A stretch of DNA of 64,000 nt, from NCBI GenBank assembly GCA_030248135.1, contig JASANC010005093.1, positions 40,418 through 104,417 of the forward strand, read 5' to 3'. The translations under genes were made by a program, and so were the position numbers. This document shows positions 47,001 through 59,993 of the stretch, piece after piece. The notes under the pieces are model-generated. The model saw only the letters and a list, made by a program, of their open reading frames with translations, searched no databases and had not been told where the DNA came from. The DNA is from Theristus sp. LFF4_11. Taxonomy: Eukaryota > Nematoda > Chromadorea > Monhysterida > Xyalidae. Every line of letters starts with the position of its first letter. Positions within the stretch are counted from its first letter, which is position 1.

Positions 47001-47465
47001 CCTACCCACTCCTCTTCTCTCTCTTTTTAATTTATTTCTTTGCATCGTAGTTTAAAATTTATCGCGCCCCCGTAAAAACAAAAAAAACACAAACTTTTTT
47101 GTCACGCTGGCTGTGTCAGTGATTGATGATGGAATTCGAAACGGTTTCAAATAAATGGACTTCGAATGATTTGAAAGTAAGGAAACGAACGAAACAAACA
47201 AAACACAGACCTGATCCAATCCATGGAACGTCGTCGATCGGAGAAACGACTGCAGTTGATTTCTCGCACGAATCGCCGTTTTTTCGTACTCTGCATCCGA
47301 TTCCTCATCGTTCGCTTGTCTGTCGTCGTCGCTGTGGGCGTTTTTCTTTTTGAGCAATTGTTTTTGTGGATGGGGCAGCGAGAGATCGGGGGAATTCATG
47401 TCGATAATTGTTGTTTCTTCGCTTTCTAGTTTTCGAACGATGATGAAGTTCGAGTTCGTTTTCAA
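44083..47465 (-). CDS. DEG/ENaC family sodium channel subunit B
   Basis: A complete gene of nine exons: 47465-47211, 46952-46803, 46551-46388, 46315-46231, 46047-45879, 45683-45508, 45417-45270, 45054-44818 and 44624-44083. It gives 641 residues with all phases consistent. It is a paralogue of subunit A with the same motifs: STTFHG, TM1 FWILTILLVFGVVTVQLQTL, FDCC, HSGACFEL, GPVGGFGFAFWYP, NCTG, CVEACTYWTYSASL and GGAMGLWTGASIITWVHLVY. Compared with A, the third exon is split by an extra intron (46387-46316). The cytoplasmic tail is the longest of the three (about 140 residues, Ser/Asn/Lys-rich). The intron before the last exon carries an ACGTG microsatellite. Confidence 0.93.
44716..44770. 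repeat. (ACGTG)n pentanucleotide microsatellite
   Basis: About ten ACGTG units with one ACATG interruption, in the last intron of DEG/ENaC gene B. A shorter, changed version (GTGACGTGCCGTGCCGTGCC) occurs near 55571-55595. Confidence 0.9.
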
Positions 47466-47864
47466 GTTTTTATTTTTGAGTCAAATCAAAATTCTTTTAA
47501 ATTGCAGTTAGCCAGTTTAACAGGTTGATTGGTTGGTTGCTGTGACATTGGAATACTCATTTCAATTCATTCTCAATTCCCAGACAATTTATTTTGCCTG
47601 CCTTTCTAAACACAGCATTAACCAGACTGATAGATGCAGTTTGTTGAAAACAAATTTAGAATGGCAATGGAATACCTTTAGAGGCACAACGCCGCACAGT
47701 CACCAAGCACTTTTCAATATTTGCAATTAGCGCTCTCATAAAGCACAAATTCTAATTTGAAGAGCAGCAGGTGCATTTATTGGTGTTTTCTTCAAACAAA
47801 GAAATGAAAAAGTGCCAATTAAGCCCTTCATCCACCCAGCAAGTTTCATTCGATATTGCAAAAT

Positions 47865-48130
47865 TACCGTAAAGTCTTGCATATAAGGTTCCTCCCACTT
47901 ATAAGACCCCCACCCAAAAGTGGGCGGAGTGTCACACGGCGGGAAACCAAAAAATTCAAAATTTTGACTTGGTCGAAATCCTACCCCGTTTATAAGGCCC
48001 GGAATACCTAATGTTTGCTTTATAAGACCTCCTCCCACTTATAAGGCTGTCACACAAAATTCCACTTTTTTCAGAAATTTTTGATTTTCAAATTTATATA
48101 AGGAGACCTTATATGCAAGACTTTACGGTA
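47865..48130. mobile_element. TACCGTA-terminated MITE, copy 1
   Basis: Terminal inverted repeats TACCGTAAAGTCTTGCATAT and ATATGCAAGACTTTACGGTA extend to about 27 bp. Inside, TATAAGACCC/GGCCTTATA-like units are repeated several times in both orientations. No coding capacity. Confidence 0.88.
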
Positions 48131-50040
48131 TTTCAACGAAATCGAATAAAAAAGATGAAGAAAAACAGAGAACATAGAAAAAAAACTATTGAAGCGACAC
48201 TAAAATGCAGGAAAACATGTCCGCTAAGTGTCAAGCCGCCGCACGTTTGATGTTCCTTTATCTTTCTAATTCATCTGCGTTGCATCAGACAGAAAAAAAC
48301 GGGGAAATAAGGTTGTAATTGGATCAATGAGACACCAAAAAACAGCTTGAAAACGCAAACGTCAATTTGTTGCTAAGTCCATACTTGTTTTTATTTTGAA
48401 CTATTTTTAAACCGCTTCTTTCAAAAATTCGATCGAAAAAAGTGTTCTGCAGTTGATACAAGCGACCTCAACATTTTTAAAGACAAATAAAAAGTTGCCA
48501 AACTCAGTAGAACTCAAGAACGCGTGGGCAAAAATGGACAAAAAACGTAAAAAAACTGATTTTGGAAGCCCTGTTGTATATAACTGGGGGTTGTAAAGGT
48601 TCTAATTTTCACATTCAGGTGCAGATTTGGTCCGTAGAACCGCGCTTCCGGAAATTTGAAATTGCGGTAATTATTGGTTGGCCACTTCATTGCGCCACTT
48701 TTGGTTATTATATATAGGGTATTCGTGGGACGCGCGGCAGCGCAGTCCCACAATATTATTACAGGATGTTTCAGAAGTATAAACACATTTTCATTTGGCT
48801 GAAAATCATATCAAACTTGAATTTACGACTAAAATTTGATGTTGAGCATTTTATTTTTTAATATAGAAGAATATTAAGGTAAAATTTGATGTGGTTGGTT
48901 ATTCAGAAATATGGAAATTTTATTCACCAACGTGAAATGTAAAATGTCATGTATGTGCATTGGATTATGTGGCTTTAAAAGTTGAATCACTTTTTCAGTT
49001 ATTGTTGTTGAAGAAACTAACAAGCGGGATCTATGATTTATGAAGTATTTCAGCAAAGCTGCTAAAAGAACTATTTATGATTGTTGAAACTGTCAAGTGG
49101 TTGTGCAACAGTGTGTAAAAAATTCATTGAGTCAGTCACCGTGCTTTGGTTGTCTTATTTTGTTTTCGACACGTGTTCTACACTTCAAATTACGACTGAT
49201 TAGTGACGAAAATAACATGTGATTAGCAACGTTGAAAAAGAATTTGCCAGAAAATTGTCAGTTCTCGTCCAAATGCATTTCGCCTAACAGTCAAGACCCT
49301 TGGGGTTCCTGCAACACGCGCCAGAAGAGAGGTACACATTTGAAAACAATACTCACGAAAGGAAACTGCGTTCAATAATTGTTTTTAGCAGTTTTTCAGG
49401 TTTCACGGGCCCCGACAAGTCATAACAATATCTAAAAACAGTGAAAACTTTGTATGCTCTGTAATCTGCAAAAAAGTGACAGGTTTAAACAAACGTACTG
49501 TAATAGAGCTTTTATTCAATGATGCTTCAAGCACAGAAACGTTCGGTAAATAAGATAAGAAGCAAATGCACGTGTGGAGATAGCCTGCCCGTATACAGAA
49601 ACAAGAAAAAACTTCTCTCCGCAATTTTAATTTTGGATTATTCCGCAAAAGCACGAAACAAGGACGCGTGTGTGGCCATTTCTGCGAATGGATTCATGGT
49701 TAATAAATAATTCGAATTGTCACATATGTGAGCAAGGCTCAATTTCAAACAGCAGAAGCGGCATAATTCAGCACGAAAAAAGTGGGATGAAAATTGCGGA
49801 AATTGGAAAACGTTAAATTGCACTGAGAAAAAACTGAACAAATTGTTGAGTGGCCAACCGCACTTGACATGTTGCTGAGTTTTTTCTCGATGTGGGTGGG
49901 GTTTTGCTGATGAGTATATTGGTTTCGTAAACTGGATTTACAACACAATGCAGAAGCCACGGTCAGTGTTTGGGTTTTCACTGTTTTCACATATCGGTAA
50001 AAGAAGTTCAAAACTTGGTGTCCGGCTAATTTTGGTGCCG

Positions 50041-50174
50041 AGAAATAATCGTGCTACAAAAAAAACAATAAAAAGCTGTGCGGTGTACCACGCTTACATA
50101 CCACTGGCCACCACTATTAGTGGTGGGTGAGTGTGGTACACCGCTCAGCGTTGTTTTGTAACACGATTATTTCT
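50041..50174. repeat. Hairpin MITE-like repeat
   Basis: AGAAATAATCGTGCTACAAA is mirrored by TTTGTAACACGATTATTTCT, and inner arms GCGGTGTACCAC / GTGGTACACCGC surround a short loop. About 134 bp, noncoding. Confidence 0.82.
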
Positions 50175-50350
50175 ATCGCAAGGTAACACAGTTTTTCATC
50201 ACAAGTTTGGCACCCAGATTACCTTAACGTTCTGAACTTTTTGTTGCGTGCCATACGGTAGATTCTTGAAAAATTTCAAGATTCACTAATAAGTTCGTAC
50301 CGAGTTCATCTGTCACTATCAATTCTTGACGATACTCAAAAATCACCAGT

Positions 50351-53300
50351 TCACCCCTCCACCGCCAGACCGTCCTCAGCGTCTCTAATCACAATCTTCG
50401 TCGCGCAGTTCACCGGCTCGCCATTCCCATGATGCAAACACTGTCGTCGCGGCGACCTCGGCCAAACGGGACTCGACGCCACCGGTGAATTGATCGCGAC
50501 CAATTGGCCGATCTTCAGTAACTGCTCATCGCCATTCAGATGTCGCTGCGTGCGTCGCTTCGGACAACAGAACGAACAGCAATAATAGACGAGATGAATC
50601 CAGGTGATGATCGAGGCGCCCGTCCACAGTCCCATGGCGCCACCTATACTACTGATGAACGTCTCGATCGTCAACGCCGGACGCTGCGTGATCCGTTGGT
50701 GTTGGATGTTGCCGAAGTAGATGTCGGCGACGATTAGATATTGGAATGGGTCCTGGCCTGGAATGAAAAGCAGGGGAGATGTTGATAATGACAGGCGGAA
50801 AAGACCAGTCAGTTATTGTGGCCATCAATGACTGGCCACCCACAACAATCAGTGCGCGCCATTGTGTGTGACACACAGTACTGAGAATCACGTTTTCACG
50901 TAATGAATCACGCAGCATTAACGCGACGTTTCACGCGACATTAACGCAACGTTTCACGTAACTTTCCGCGCGACGATTTATGGTAACGCTTCACACATAT
51001 TTTAACTGTTCATTTCCTCTTTTAACTGTTTTAACTGTGTAACGCGCTGCGTGAGTTTACAGGACGCTGTGTGCGTCAATTGATGCGCTTTTATTTTCAC
51101 AGTGTTCGCAGGGGTATGAGTTATTATTGCAGCCAATCAAGTTTAGATTGAGAAACAGCTGGAGAAATTTTTTTTACAAGAGCCTGTTTTGTAAATGTCT
51201 CTGAATATTTATCTAAGCAGTCGAAGTTTTGTTTCTTAATTTCAATTTTTAACGAACCCATTGGCAGACGCCAGTATTCCACCATTTCGTCAATGCAGCA
51301 CGGGTGGAACACGCGCGCCACGGTCAAACTCGCTCTGAAAAAAAACGTAATAAATTTGTTTTAATGACCGAAAACTCGCATCACTTTCAAATTGGTTCGG
51401 AGAAACAATGTCATAAATAATCAGACATTCACGATCACGATGAATATAATTCCGGCGGTTGGTGGTAGAGGTTTGAAACGGAACTGCCCTCAACACGCTG
51501 AGAAATGGTAAGAACGTTGTATGTACCATTGCAACAAACTTTTTGTTAATTGATCAATTTTTTGTGGATTTCCAGTGGATCAATCCTTGTACCTGTACGT
51601 CCAATACGAGCACGCTTCAGTGCAGTTCCGCTGTTTGCAGTCGACTAAAAGATCGGCGAAATAGACGGCGACATTTTCATAGCAGCGCATTGCGTTTACG
51701 GGCGTACAGATGCGGGTTTTCGGCAGTTGACCGTAATAGGAGACGCCTGGAATATTGAGCGCGGGGCAGTTGCGGTAAAACGGCACATTGACCAGGCCGG
51801 ATCTCTGAATGGTAACGCATCAACACACATCTAAACTGGTGATATCTTGAACCAAAAACAACGGAACTCGTGTTTGACACTTCTGGAACAGATTCGTTCT
51901 TTCTGAGAACGATGGAGAAACTGAAAGTTGTTCGCACGGAGTGCTGGACAAGACACAGTGAGAAAACAAACGCAACACTAGTACAATTACTATTAGTACC
52001 ACACAAAACTACTGCACCACTGAGTAGCTTTTGAGGCAGGGCTTATTGCCTGTTATTGCAGCTAGCTGGTGAACGCTGTTTCGCTGCTAGTGCGTTCGTG
52101 TCATGTCAAAATTTCCAAAAACGTATGGCGTTGTTTGTCGAATTCGAGTGTCATATCTGCATGACCGACCAGTGCAATTGCAGTGCCTGAGCAGTTCATC
52201 GATCATACATTCCACCTGGCACGCCTCGTACGTGTACATCGGATTGTACTTCAGTGTCGGCTCCTCGCACTGCATACGACCGAGTTCGTCTTTGGTTCGA
52301 CGGACCGTTTTCGTCGCCTGACGTGCAGAATAAAAAACGACACTAAAAACTGACTGAGGAGCTCACAAACTTTGTCAGAAAAAAAGCGTTTGCTGAATTT
52401 TCTTGGTCGGATTAGAGGTCAGATATTTTTCAGGTGGTTGGGATGAAAGGTGAGAGTGGGACGGAATTATGTTGGAAATAAGAACGGAAAATCGACGTTT
52501 GGAAAAGTTTTGTTGCCCTCTCGGAACAAATCATTGGCATCCCATCCTCATAGGACGCTCTGCAGTCATCCATACCACAGTCGGACTCTAATCAGTTGAT
52601 CGGTTGGTGATGCACGTTATGCATTCTTTCTGAGCAAACCAAAATCGGCCCCGCAGAAATTACTGCACAGAGCGCATGCATCACGTGATCACCAACCAGT
52701 CAGCTGATTCCCTATAATTTAGAGTTCGACTGTACTTTCTATTCCAGCGTGTCTGGTAATAATCCAATTGTGTCTAGACAGTGCCAATTAAATATCACAA
52801 ATTCAATTTTCAAACAAACCAAAAATCGTCACCTGCAAATTCACGTGCGAGTGATATCCAATCGGCAACGAGATCGGATTGTTCTCGAGCATCGCGTCCA
52901 TCGGGCTCATGTACAGGTGCACCGCGTGTTCGTTGTACGAATTGAACGCCGTCGAGTAGACGTGCTCGTTCGGATACCAGAACGCAAAGCCGAACCCACC
53001 GACCGGGCCTGCGCGACGTCTTTGTGTCTTGTGTATTTCGAGTTTTGTTTTGCAACGGGAAAACCTTTGCAAAACGATTTAGTGATCCAAAGGGGGAATG
53101 TTTTCTGGTGTTTTGCAAAGGCCCAAACGTTAATTCACTCTGAAAACTTAGGAAAAAACCGCTAGATTTTTTCATAGTCAACGAGGCAACGAGAGGGTAG
53201 CAGCGACTGTGAAGTCACAGACGCAGACTATGGCGTTTCTGAACGCTGCTGGTATGATCAAGCGCAAGTCTATACTCAGAAAAACGATTTGGCCCCAACA

Positions 53301-55215
53301 TTCGGCACAAAAAAGAGCCAGCCAATCAGCGCACATGTTCCAACTGAAGACCACAGCTGCACCTGGCAAGCGTTGCGATCGGTTACCACTGGCCGTCAAC
53401 TCAAAGCAAGTGCCGGAATGCGCCAAGAATGGTTTCACGGACAAAAACCCGTTGATCGGATTGCAACAATCGAACACGTTACCATTTTCGTACCAGCACA
53501 TCAGGAATTGGCCCTCGCAGTGGAACATTCCATCCTGTGGATATTGGAAATGTTTGTTGTCTTTTTTCAGGTGTGGGTTGATTTGGTGGCAAGCCTGTTG
53601 ACGGACACAGTTTCATGATAAGCAAAAACGCGCGATTGTGTAAGAACAGTAAGTCATGTTGTTCGGAGCGTGTGTGGATCAACGTGAATATAAGCAAAGT
53701 ATGTGCTTTTCTGAAGCGTTTTTTTAACCCTTGAACGAACCACTACCGTATTACCCCCATTAAACCCCCCCACCATTAATCCCCCCCCCACCAATAAACC
53801 CCCACCCCCCGACCAGTTTCCGATAATAATCCCCCATGGGGGTTAATTGGAAACCTGTTTGAAACACATACCCAGCGAATTCAGTGGCTGGTTGCAGTGA
53901 AAATGATAAAATTGAGCTACCAAAGGCCCCAAATGGATGAGTTAATGGTAATTTCATTACAAAAGGCTGTTACAAAAGGAAATCTCTGTGAAAAGTAGAA
54001 GTTTCTGCGACTTTCTTGCCTGCCATGCAAGGTATTTTTGCCATTTTTCAACAAACCCCCACCCCTAAAAGTCGCTGACGTATTAATCCCCCATGGGGGT
54101 TTATTGGGGGTAATACGGTACTAGTGCACCAGTGTGGAAAACGCGCGATATTCTCAAAAGGATCGACTTTCAATTTCAACAACAAACCAAGAAAAACTCA
54201 CCAGCAAAAACTTCGTGATGTTCCGGTGTCCAATGGCGTCCCAAAGGTCCTCTTGCAGCTCATAGCGCGTTGCGTTCGTGTGTTTCTCAACGTAGTCCAG
54301 GTCCATCAATGCGGTACTGTAAGCGGACCAAAAGCTGGTCATCGCAAACTCCGCTCTGAGTTTCGTCATATTGGGGTAGAGCGACTGAATGTTCGTCTTG
54401 TTCAGTTTACAGAGAATACAGAGCGTCATTGGCGGCAGGTGCACGCCGTCCTGAAAGGACAGGGTAGAGTTTTTAATTTAGTGCAGCAGAAAATGGCAAC
54501 GGAACTTAAAGAAACTTTAAAAAACACAAAAAATCATTTATAAAACATTAAAAAAGTTTTAAAAATATTTGAAAAAAACGCCTTTACCGACGGATATTCG
54601 ACGGCGATGCTGGTGACGGTTGGATTCTCAATAAAATAGACGACCAGCTTGTGTATTTGAATTGTTGCAAAGCCAAAGACGAACAGTATAACCAAAAACC
54701 AGAACGTTTTCGTCAGGCAACTGGTCGAGTCAAAAATCTGCAAGACGTGAGGTGAAGTTAATTAGCAGACACGAAAGTTGCAAGTCACGTGAGATATCGC
54801 ACGTGACTTAAAATTGTTACGTAAAATGTTACGCAAACTGAATCTCACGTTGAACGATCTCACGTCTTCTGAATTTCAATTGCATTAGATGAACATTAAC
54901 GGCATTCATGAAGCAGCATTTAGTGGCACAACCAAGCGGTCACTGTTTCATAAATGCTTTATCAAATCAGTGTGACAACTTTATGATATCACAGGGTAAT
55001 AATCATAATAACAACAATCCCACCCCATATACCTGATCCAGCCCGTGAAACGTCGTCGTCTGGAGGTACTGCTCGAATTGCTGTCTGAAGAACTGCGTCA
55101 CTTTCGCCGGCAGCGACGTTGATTTCGGCGGTCTCTCAGTCGACGGCGGCTCGTGGTCGGGCAGCAGAACGCGCACCTGCTGCTCGTGACCGGGTCTGTC
55201 CGTCCAAAGAGCCAT
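50351..55215 (-). CDS. DEG/ENaC family sodium channel subunit C
   Basis: A complete gene of nine exons: 55215-55033, 54737-54588, 54450-54202, 53534-53363, 53008-52833, 52317-52170, 51746-51593, 51334-51258 and 50757-50351. It gives 571 residues with all phases consistent. Motifs as in A and B: TTTFHG, TM1 FWFLVILFVFGFATIQIHKL, FDCC, HSGTCFEL, GPVGGFGFAFWYP, CNCTG, CTEACSYWTY, FHPCC and GGAMGLWTGASIITWIHLVY with Gly-Ala-Ser. Exons 3, 4, 5 and 6 have the same lengths as in gene A (249, 172, 176 and 148 nt). The exon corresponding to A exon 7 is split by an extra intron (51592-51335). Introns are enlarged by MITEs at 52578-52732 and 53744-54120. Confidence 0.93.
52578..52732. mobile_element. 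Tc1/mariner-type MITE, copy 4
   Basis: The 3' end TATAATTTAGAGTTCGACTG is well kept. The 5' end reads CAGTCGGACTCTAATCAGTT, with part of the terminal repeat deleted. Inverted GATCGGTTGGTGATGCACGT / ACGTGATCACCAACCAGTCA arms are present. It is in an intron of gene C. Confidence 0.82.
53744..54120. mobile_element. TACCGTA-terminated MITE with CCCCC-rich ends, copy 2
   Basis: Terminal inverted repeats TACCGTATTACCCCCATTAA and TTATTGGGGGTAATACGGTA. The subterminal motif AATCCCCCATGGGGGTTAAT is repeated near both ends. 377 bp, in intron 3 of DEG/ENaC gene C. Only the first seven terminal bases are shared with 47865-48130, so it is a related but separate family. Confidence 0.88.
54901..54956. mobile_element. 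Degenerate hairpin MITE (TTCATGAAGCAG family)
   Basis: GGCATTCATGAAGCAGCATT with a decayed mirror half (CACTGTTTCATAAATGC). It lies in intron 1 of DEG/ENaC gene C. Confidence 0.65.
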
Positions 55216-58200
55216 CGAACGATGCTGACGGCGTCGTGAGAAAGGGCTGCAAATATTATCTATTCTTTAAGACCTGCGACTCAATGCAGACCCGGCCTCA
55301 TTTAGGGGACTCGGGTCCCTTTGCCAATTTTGAATTCCCGCGTCGTGCATGACACTACTTACCCATCTATGCGCGCATTGAGACGCGGGACCAAAATAAA
55401 AGATATTACATGCGGGCGACAATAGCTGTCCCAACAGGTGTCCGGTGTCCGGCTTTCTGTCCGCCTATGGGTGTTCTGTCCGCTTGGTTGTCCTGTATGT
55501 TGTCCTGGAAATAAAGGCCCGTTTATACCTGACGTATGAACGGTAGTATGCAATAACACGAGACCTAAAGTGACGTGACGTGCCGTGCCGTGCCGTATAC
55601 GCATATGTCAGATATAAACGGGCCTTAAAAATGTGACACCAACACACTCACCAAGTTTTTGGGCCAATTTTATTTCCGGGACACGGACATCGTGGAGTAA
55701 CGGACACCGGACGCCTTTTTCAACATTGGAACATGGTAGTTTGTTTTGTTGTCAAAAAACGGACTTTTCAACCACTTTGAGAAAAAAACTGACCAAGAAA
55801 AAATCTTTGTCAGTGTCTTGGTAAGTTTTTTTTGTTTAAGTGATGGTTTTAATGGAACAAAATTCAAAGAGCAAAACAGCAAACAAAAGAAAACAATGTT
55901 TGAGGCATCAAAAATGATCACGCGAGTTGCCGCCGTCAAATTTATGCCCAAGCTACCGGCGCTGAAAATCAAATTAAAAAACAACAAGCTTAATGAAAAC
56001 GTGAAAAAATAATTTTTATAAACTCAATTTTTTGGACAAATCATGTGGAAACAAACCAGGAAAATAATCTTTCTGGCAAAATAGTCAACCGAAAAAGAAG
56101 AAAAAACCGTGCGCATTCCGTCCCGAATGAGATGGGTTCAATTTTCTTTATCAGATTTATCGGCCAGAAATAGACCTCAATAACAGACCAGAAATAGGCC
56201 AGAACAAAGCCACGTTCGTTTTTCGATGTTGCAAGCAAAAAAACGCAAACACTGCAGAAAACTTTTTGGTGCGATTTCTGAGAGACAACGGACAACAAAC
56301 GCATTCGGCTGTTCTGATATTTGCAGGTGCCAAGAATGACAAATTTGCAATTTACCAGAATAAATAGCACCGATTTGTTCTTATTGCCAACCTGGCGCGC
56401 TACTTTTGAGCCCATGGGATTTCATGCAACTGTCACGTTCAACAGACCAACATCGCGGCGTGAAATACGAAAAAAAAACAAAATCGAAGAGAGATATAAT
56501 GCTGCGCCAAAACCCGAAGCATGGAAACTTAGTAGATAAAAGCAATACCATGAAATACCAAAATATAAAGTGAATTGTGCACTCAAATGAATCCGAGACA
56601 ATTCACGAAAATAGCAAACTGTTGTTGAGAATTGAAAAAAGTGAAAAAACCGAATTTTACCAGTTCTCTTCTTTCAAATTCCAGTGCTCACCGGTTGCGA
56701 GTGATTACTTCCGGGCTGTTTACTGCAAGACGCTGCGACGGACGGCCGTCATGCGGCACGTCGAGACTCAGTCTCGCTCGGGCGCTTGGTTCCATCATTA
56801 TTGGGTTTTTTACAAAACTTTACGACTTTCAAATAGTTTTCGGTGTTAATCAGTCTCTGTTCTTGGTTGTTTTTTTTCAAAACCGTTCAACTAAAGGGTT
56901 TTTTTCAAAACTTTCATTCTTTGAAAGCGATAAAACTTCTCATTGCCGTTCATTTCGAATGGTGTTTCAGTTTGGCACACCCGCGCCGCGTTGAAAGCAA
57001 GCAACTTCACTGTCTCATGGAAGTACATACGACCAATTTTCTTCGCCCTTACAGGGTGTTTGGTTGCGAACGCGAATGCATTTGGAAAACGTGAAAAATA
57101 ATTTCTAGAAATTTCAACAATGCGTGAATCTCCATATTCATTCAGTCGCTCAAGCGTGAACTTTTTGCTCATTATAAGAAGATACCGGTATATGCGTTTT
57201 TTATTCAGTTTTTTATTATACTGCGGTTTCACAAAACCAAGCTTGGAAAATTGACATTTTGACTGGATCAGAGAATTAGAAAAACTCTCTCATCCCGCCA
57301 AATATTGCTTTGCCGTGTTTTTTCGGGAATGTGGTGCGCGCAATAATGGACAAAAGTGAAAGCTTTCATATTCACACACCCTGCATCAAGAAAAAATGGT
57401 GGAATAAACAGTCCTTGGTCAAGAAAAAACGCACTTTTTGTGGATGACAACAAGAAAGCCGTTTGGGAGATCATCAAATGTGTTTTCACGCCAAAATCAT
57501 GCGGAATAAGTGTGAGCCGGTGACAGGGTGAAAAATATCGTTTGAGAAAAAATTGAGCCCACACACTTATCACCAAACGAATATATCACATAATCGCAAA
57601 ACGTATGGCAACTCTGTTTTGCTCAGCCTAAAAATTTCCCATGAGACTTTATCACGGGCAAGTAAGTGGCAAAATCATGTTTACTCGCTTTAGTTGTGAA
57701 ATGGAGTATAACCACAGAAAGTGACCAACACTAGAGAAAAATTGAATCAATCCGCTTCCATATCCATTTAGACCGGATCAAAATACAATGCACGGGATCG
57801 AATCCTTCAACCAACTCAGTCCAAATGCGGCTGTGTCAGGTTACTTCGGTTCCGTAAAAAACTAAAGAGCGCAATAAGTTCCAGTTGAACTTCCATTTTT
57901 CTATTCTGGATTACGGTAGCTAATTGTTGAAAACCTGAGCAAAAGCCAAGTAGCCAATGTATAATACCCAGTACCACAAAAAAGTCCGGCGTCATCACTT
58001 ACCCACGTTATGAAACCATGGATGCTTTTATGAAGTCAAATTTTACGTGTTTATGAAAAATACCCAATACCGCAACTGCAAATAGCGGCAGAAACTGAAA
58101 GCGAGTTTACCAGCGAAATGATACTTTTGATGCGGTTTGTGTGACTTAATGCACGTCCAGCTGGACTTTGGTTGGTTAATCCAATTAGTTTTTTCAGTAT

Positions 58201-59993
58201 CATTTTACTTTCCAAGAAAATCAAAAAAGAAAACCGACCATGATGAATTGGTCATGTTTTGCGAGAATTTTTTTTAAAAGCAACATAAATCTAGCTTCGA
58301 AAAAGTTCTGGTCTTTCAAACACCAAAAAAACTATAGGTTTTTCTGTTCTTGTGTTTAGGAAAACGTTCATTTTTTAGGTGGAAGAGAACCAGATGTATT
58401 TGGACAACGTTTATTTTAACTTCCCGTTTATAAAAACAACGGTTAGAGCAATTTTAAAGCATTCGTGAGCAAAGACGATAAAGACTAAACTTGAAAAACA
58501 AATGTGTTTTTGTCTGAAATTTCAAAAACTAACAAAACATATTAGTTTTTCTCAGTTCCACTTATTAACTAAGTAACGGCGGAAATAAAAAGGCGGAAAC
58601 AAACAATGTCACAGAAATAGAAGAAATGTCAAAATTGCAAAAAAAGTAAACGAATTCAAGCGCAGTTTGCTTGTTTTCTGGCTGTGGGTCTAATAATCAA
58701 AAACGGAAAAACAAGAATAAAACGCAATTGGAAAGAGCTAAAACCATGTGTGCTTTTCGAAACCTGGAACGAACGCAGTAGTTTTAGCAAAATTGTTGGA
58801 TTATGCAAACTAATGTCGAGATCCAATAAACAACTAACAACTTTTTGAATCAACAAAACATACGATGACAAATTGGTTTGTAAAAATAATATGTAAAATA
58901 GATGCAACAAGTCAAAACGAAAAATATACACCAGCTGCCTCAAACGTTTATAAAATTCACAGTTTACAATTGTTAAGGTCGTTCATCGGATGTTGACTTC
59001 TAGAAATGTAAGATCCCAAAATGTTACAAACTGTAAAAACTTCTCGAGACGTGCGTTTGTACGCTTCTCGAGCATATACCCGCATTAATCAGCAACAATG
59101 GGAAACCACGGTTTTGTCTAACAAACTGTGAGCAACAACGGAAACAGAAAAAATACAATCATAGTCGTTTTTGTTGGTATATTTTTGCATGATAGTTCAC
59201 ATTACATCATGATACATGATGCACACAAACGTCACAGAATAAATCGGCAGTAATACACCGTGAAACTTCGTGAAATTTATTTGTTTAGAATAGCAACATA
59301 AACAAAAAACATGTTAAAATTCGTTAAAATCCGTGCGTACATTTGTGGCAGAGCAGTTTTGGCTAACGGTGCTCACCATACCCGTGCCACCACCCGCAGT
59401 GTGGTGCAGCGTGGTGCGGTTGCTGTAAATGCAGAATTGCATTCACGCTAACCTGCTTCACGTTACAAAAACCTGCAGCACACCGTCGAGCGGGTATGAT
59501 GGGCACTCTCACATTTGTCGACCGAATATGTACGGTCAACAGTTCGTTGACTATTGTCGGTCACAAAGTGGTTGAATTGCTTTTTTGCTTATTTTAACAC
59601 TTAAAAAACAGCTAACATTTCATGGCAAAACCACATCGACTGCAATGTGAATTCTAGATACATAACACACAATACCAGTTTTTCTACGCACCAAACAACT
59701 AGAATTTTGAAACAAAAAACAACCCAAACTTCACGCAGAAAAGAAATGACCCCATATCCGTCAGAGCCTGACCTGTCCTAAGACGTGACCCCAACTCACG
59801 CTAATCACGGTGAAACCGCCGAACAGCTTTGCGACTAGGTTTGTATACGGAACCGGACAAGTGCGAATCAGACGTCAAGACAAGACAGTCTTTGGAACAA
59901 GAATTGGCAACATTTCTTTTCACGTGGCTTCTGACAACAATAAAAAACAATCAATTCCTAAACAGCTAAAAGAAAAAAAACCGACGCTCCTCA
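55216..59993. other. Intergenic region between DEG/ENaC gene C and the ZIP11 gene
   Basis: AT-rich; no supported gene in 4.8 kb. It includes the dispersed repeat at 55260-55405 (reverse of 21870-21962) and a weak imperfect hairpin at about 59368-59512 (GTGCTCACCATACCCG with CGGGTATGATGGGCAC). Upstream regulatory sequence for gene C would be at its left edge. Confidence 0.55.
55260..55405 (-). repeat. Dispersed repeat (TCAATGCGCGCATAGATGGG), longest copy
   Basis: Minus-strand reading TTTTGGTCCCGCGTCTCAAT, CATGCACGACGCGGGAATTC and GAGTCCCCTAAATGAGGCCG aligns with 21870-21962 and partly with 22780-22825. Confidence 0.7.

Larger units (their letters stand above)
47466..50350. other. Intergenic region between DEG/ENaC genes B and C
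   Basis: AT-rich, with the TACCGTA MITE at 47865-48130 and the hairpin at 50041-50174. No supported gene. Confidence 0.55.

Noticed and set aside
48775..49060. A possible transposon end at ACAGGATGTTTCAGAAGTAT
   Set aside because: The phrase resembles ends of some DNA elements, but no second end, inverted repeat or second copy was found in the window.
38936..55215. A nematode-style operon of the three channel genes
   Set aside because: They are on one strand, but the gaps are 2.2 and 2.9 kb, far longer than the ~100-bp spacing of known nematode operons.
56577..57094. Overlapping ORFs in the 56.6-57.1 kb region
   Set aside because: TTCCAG before 56683 suggested an exon, but frames are short, poly-Phe/Lys-rich and have no partner exon.
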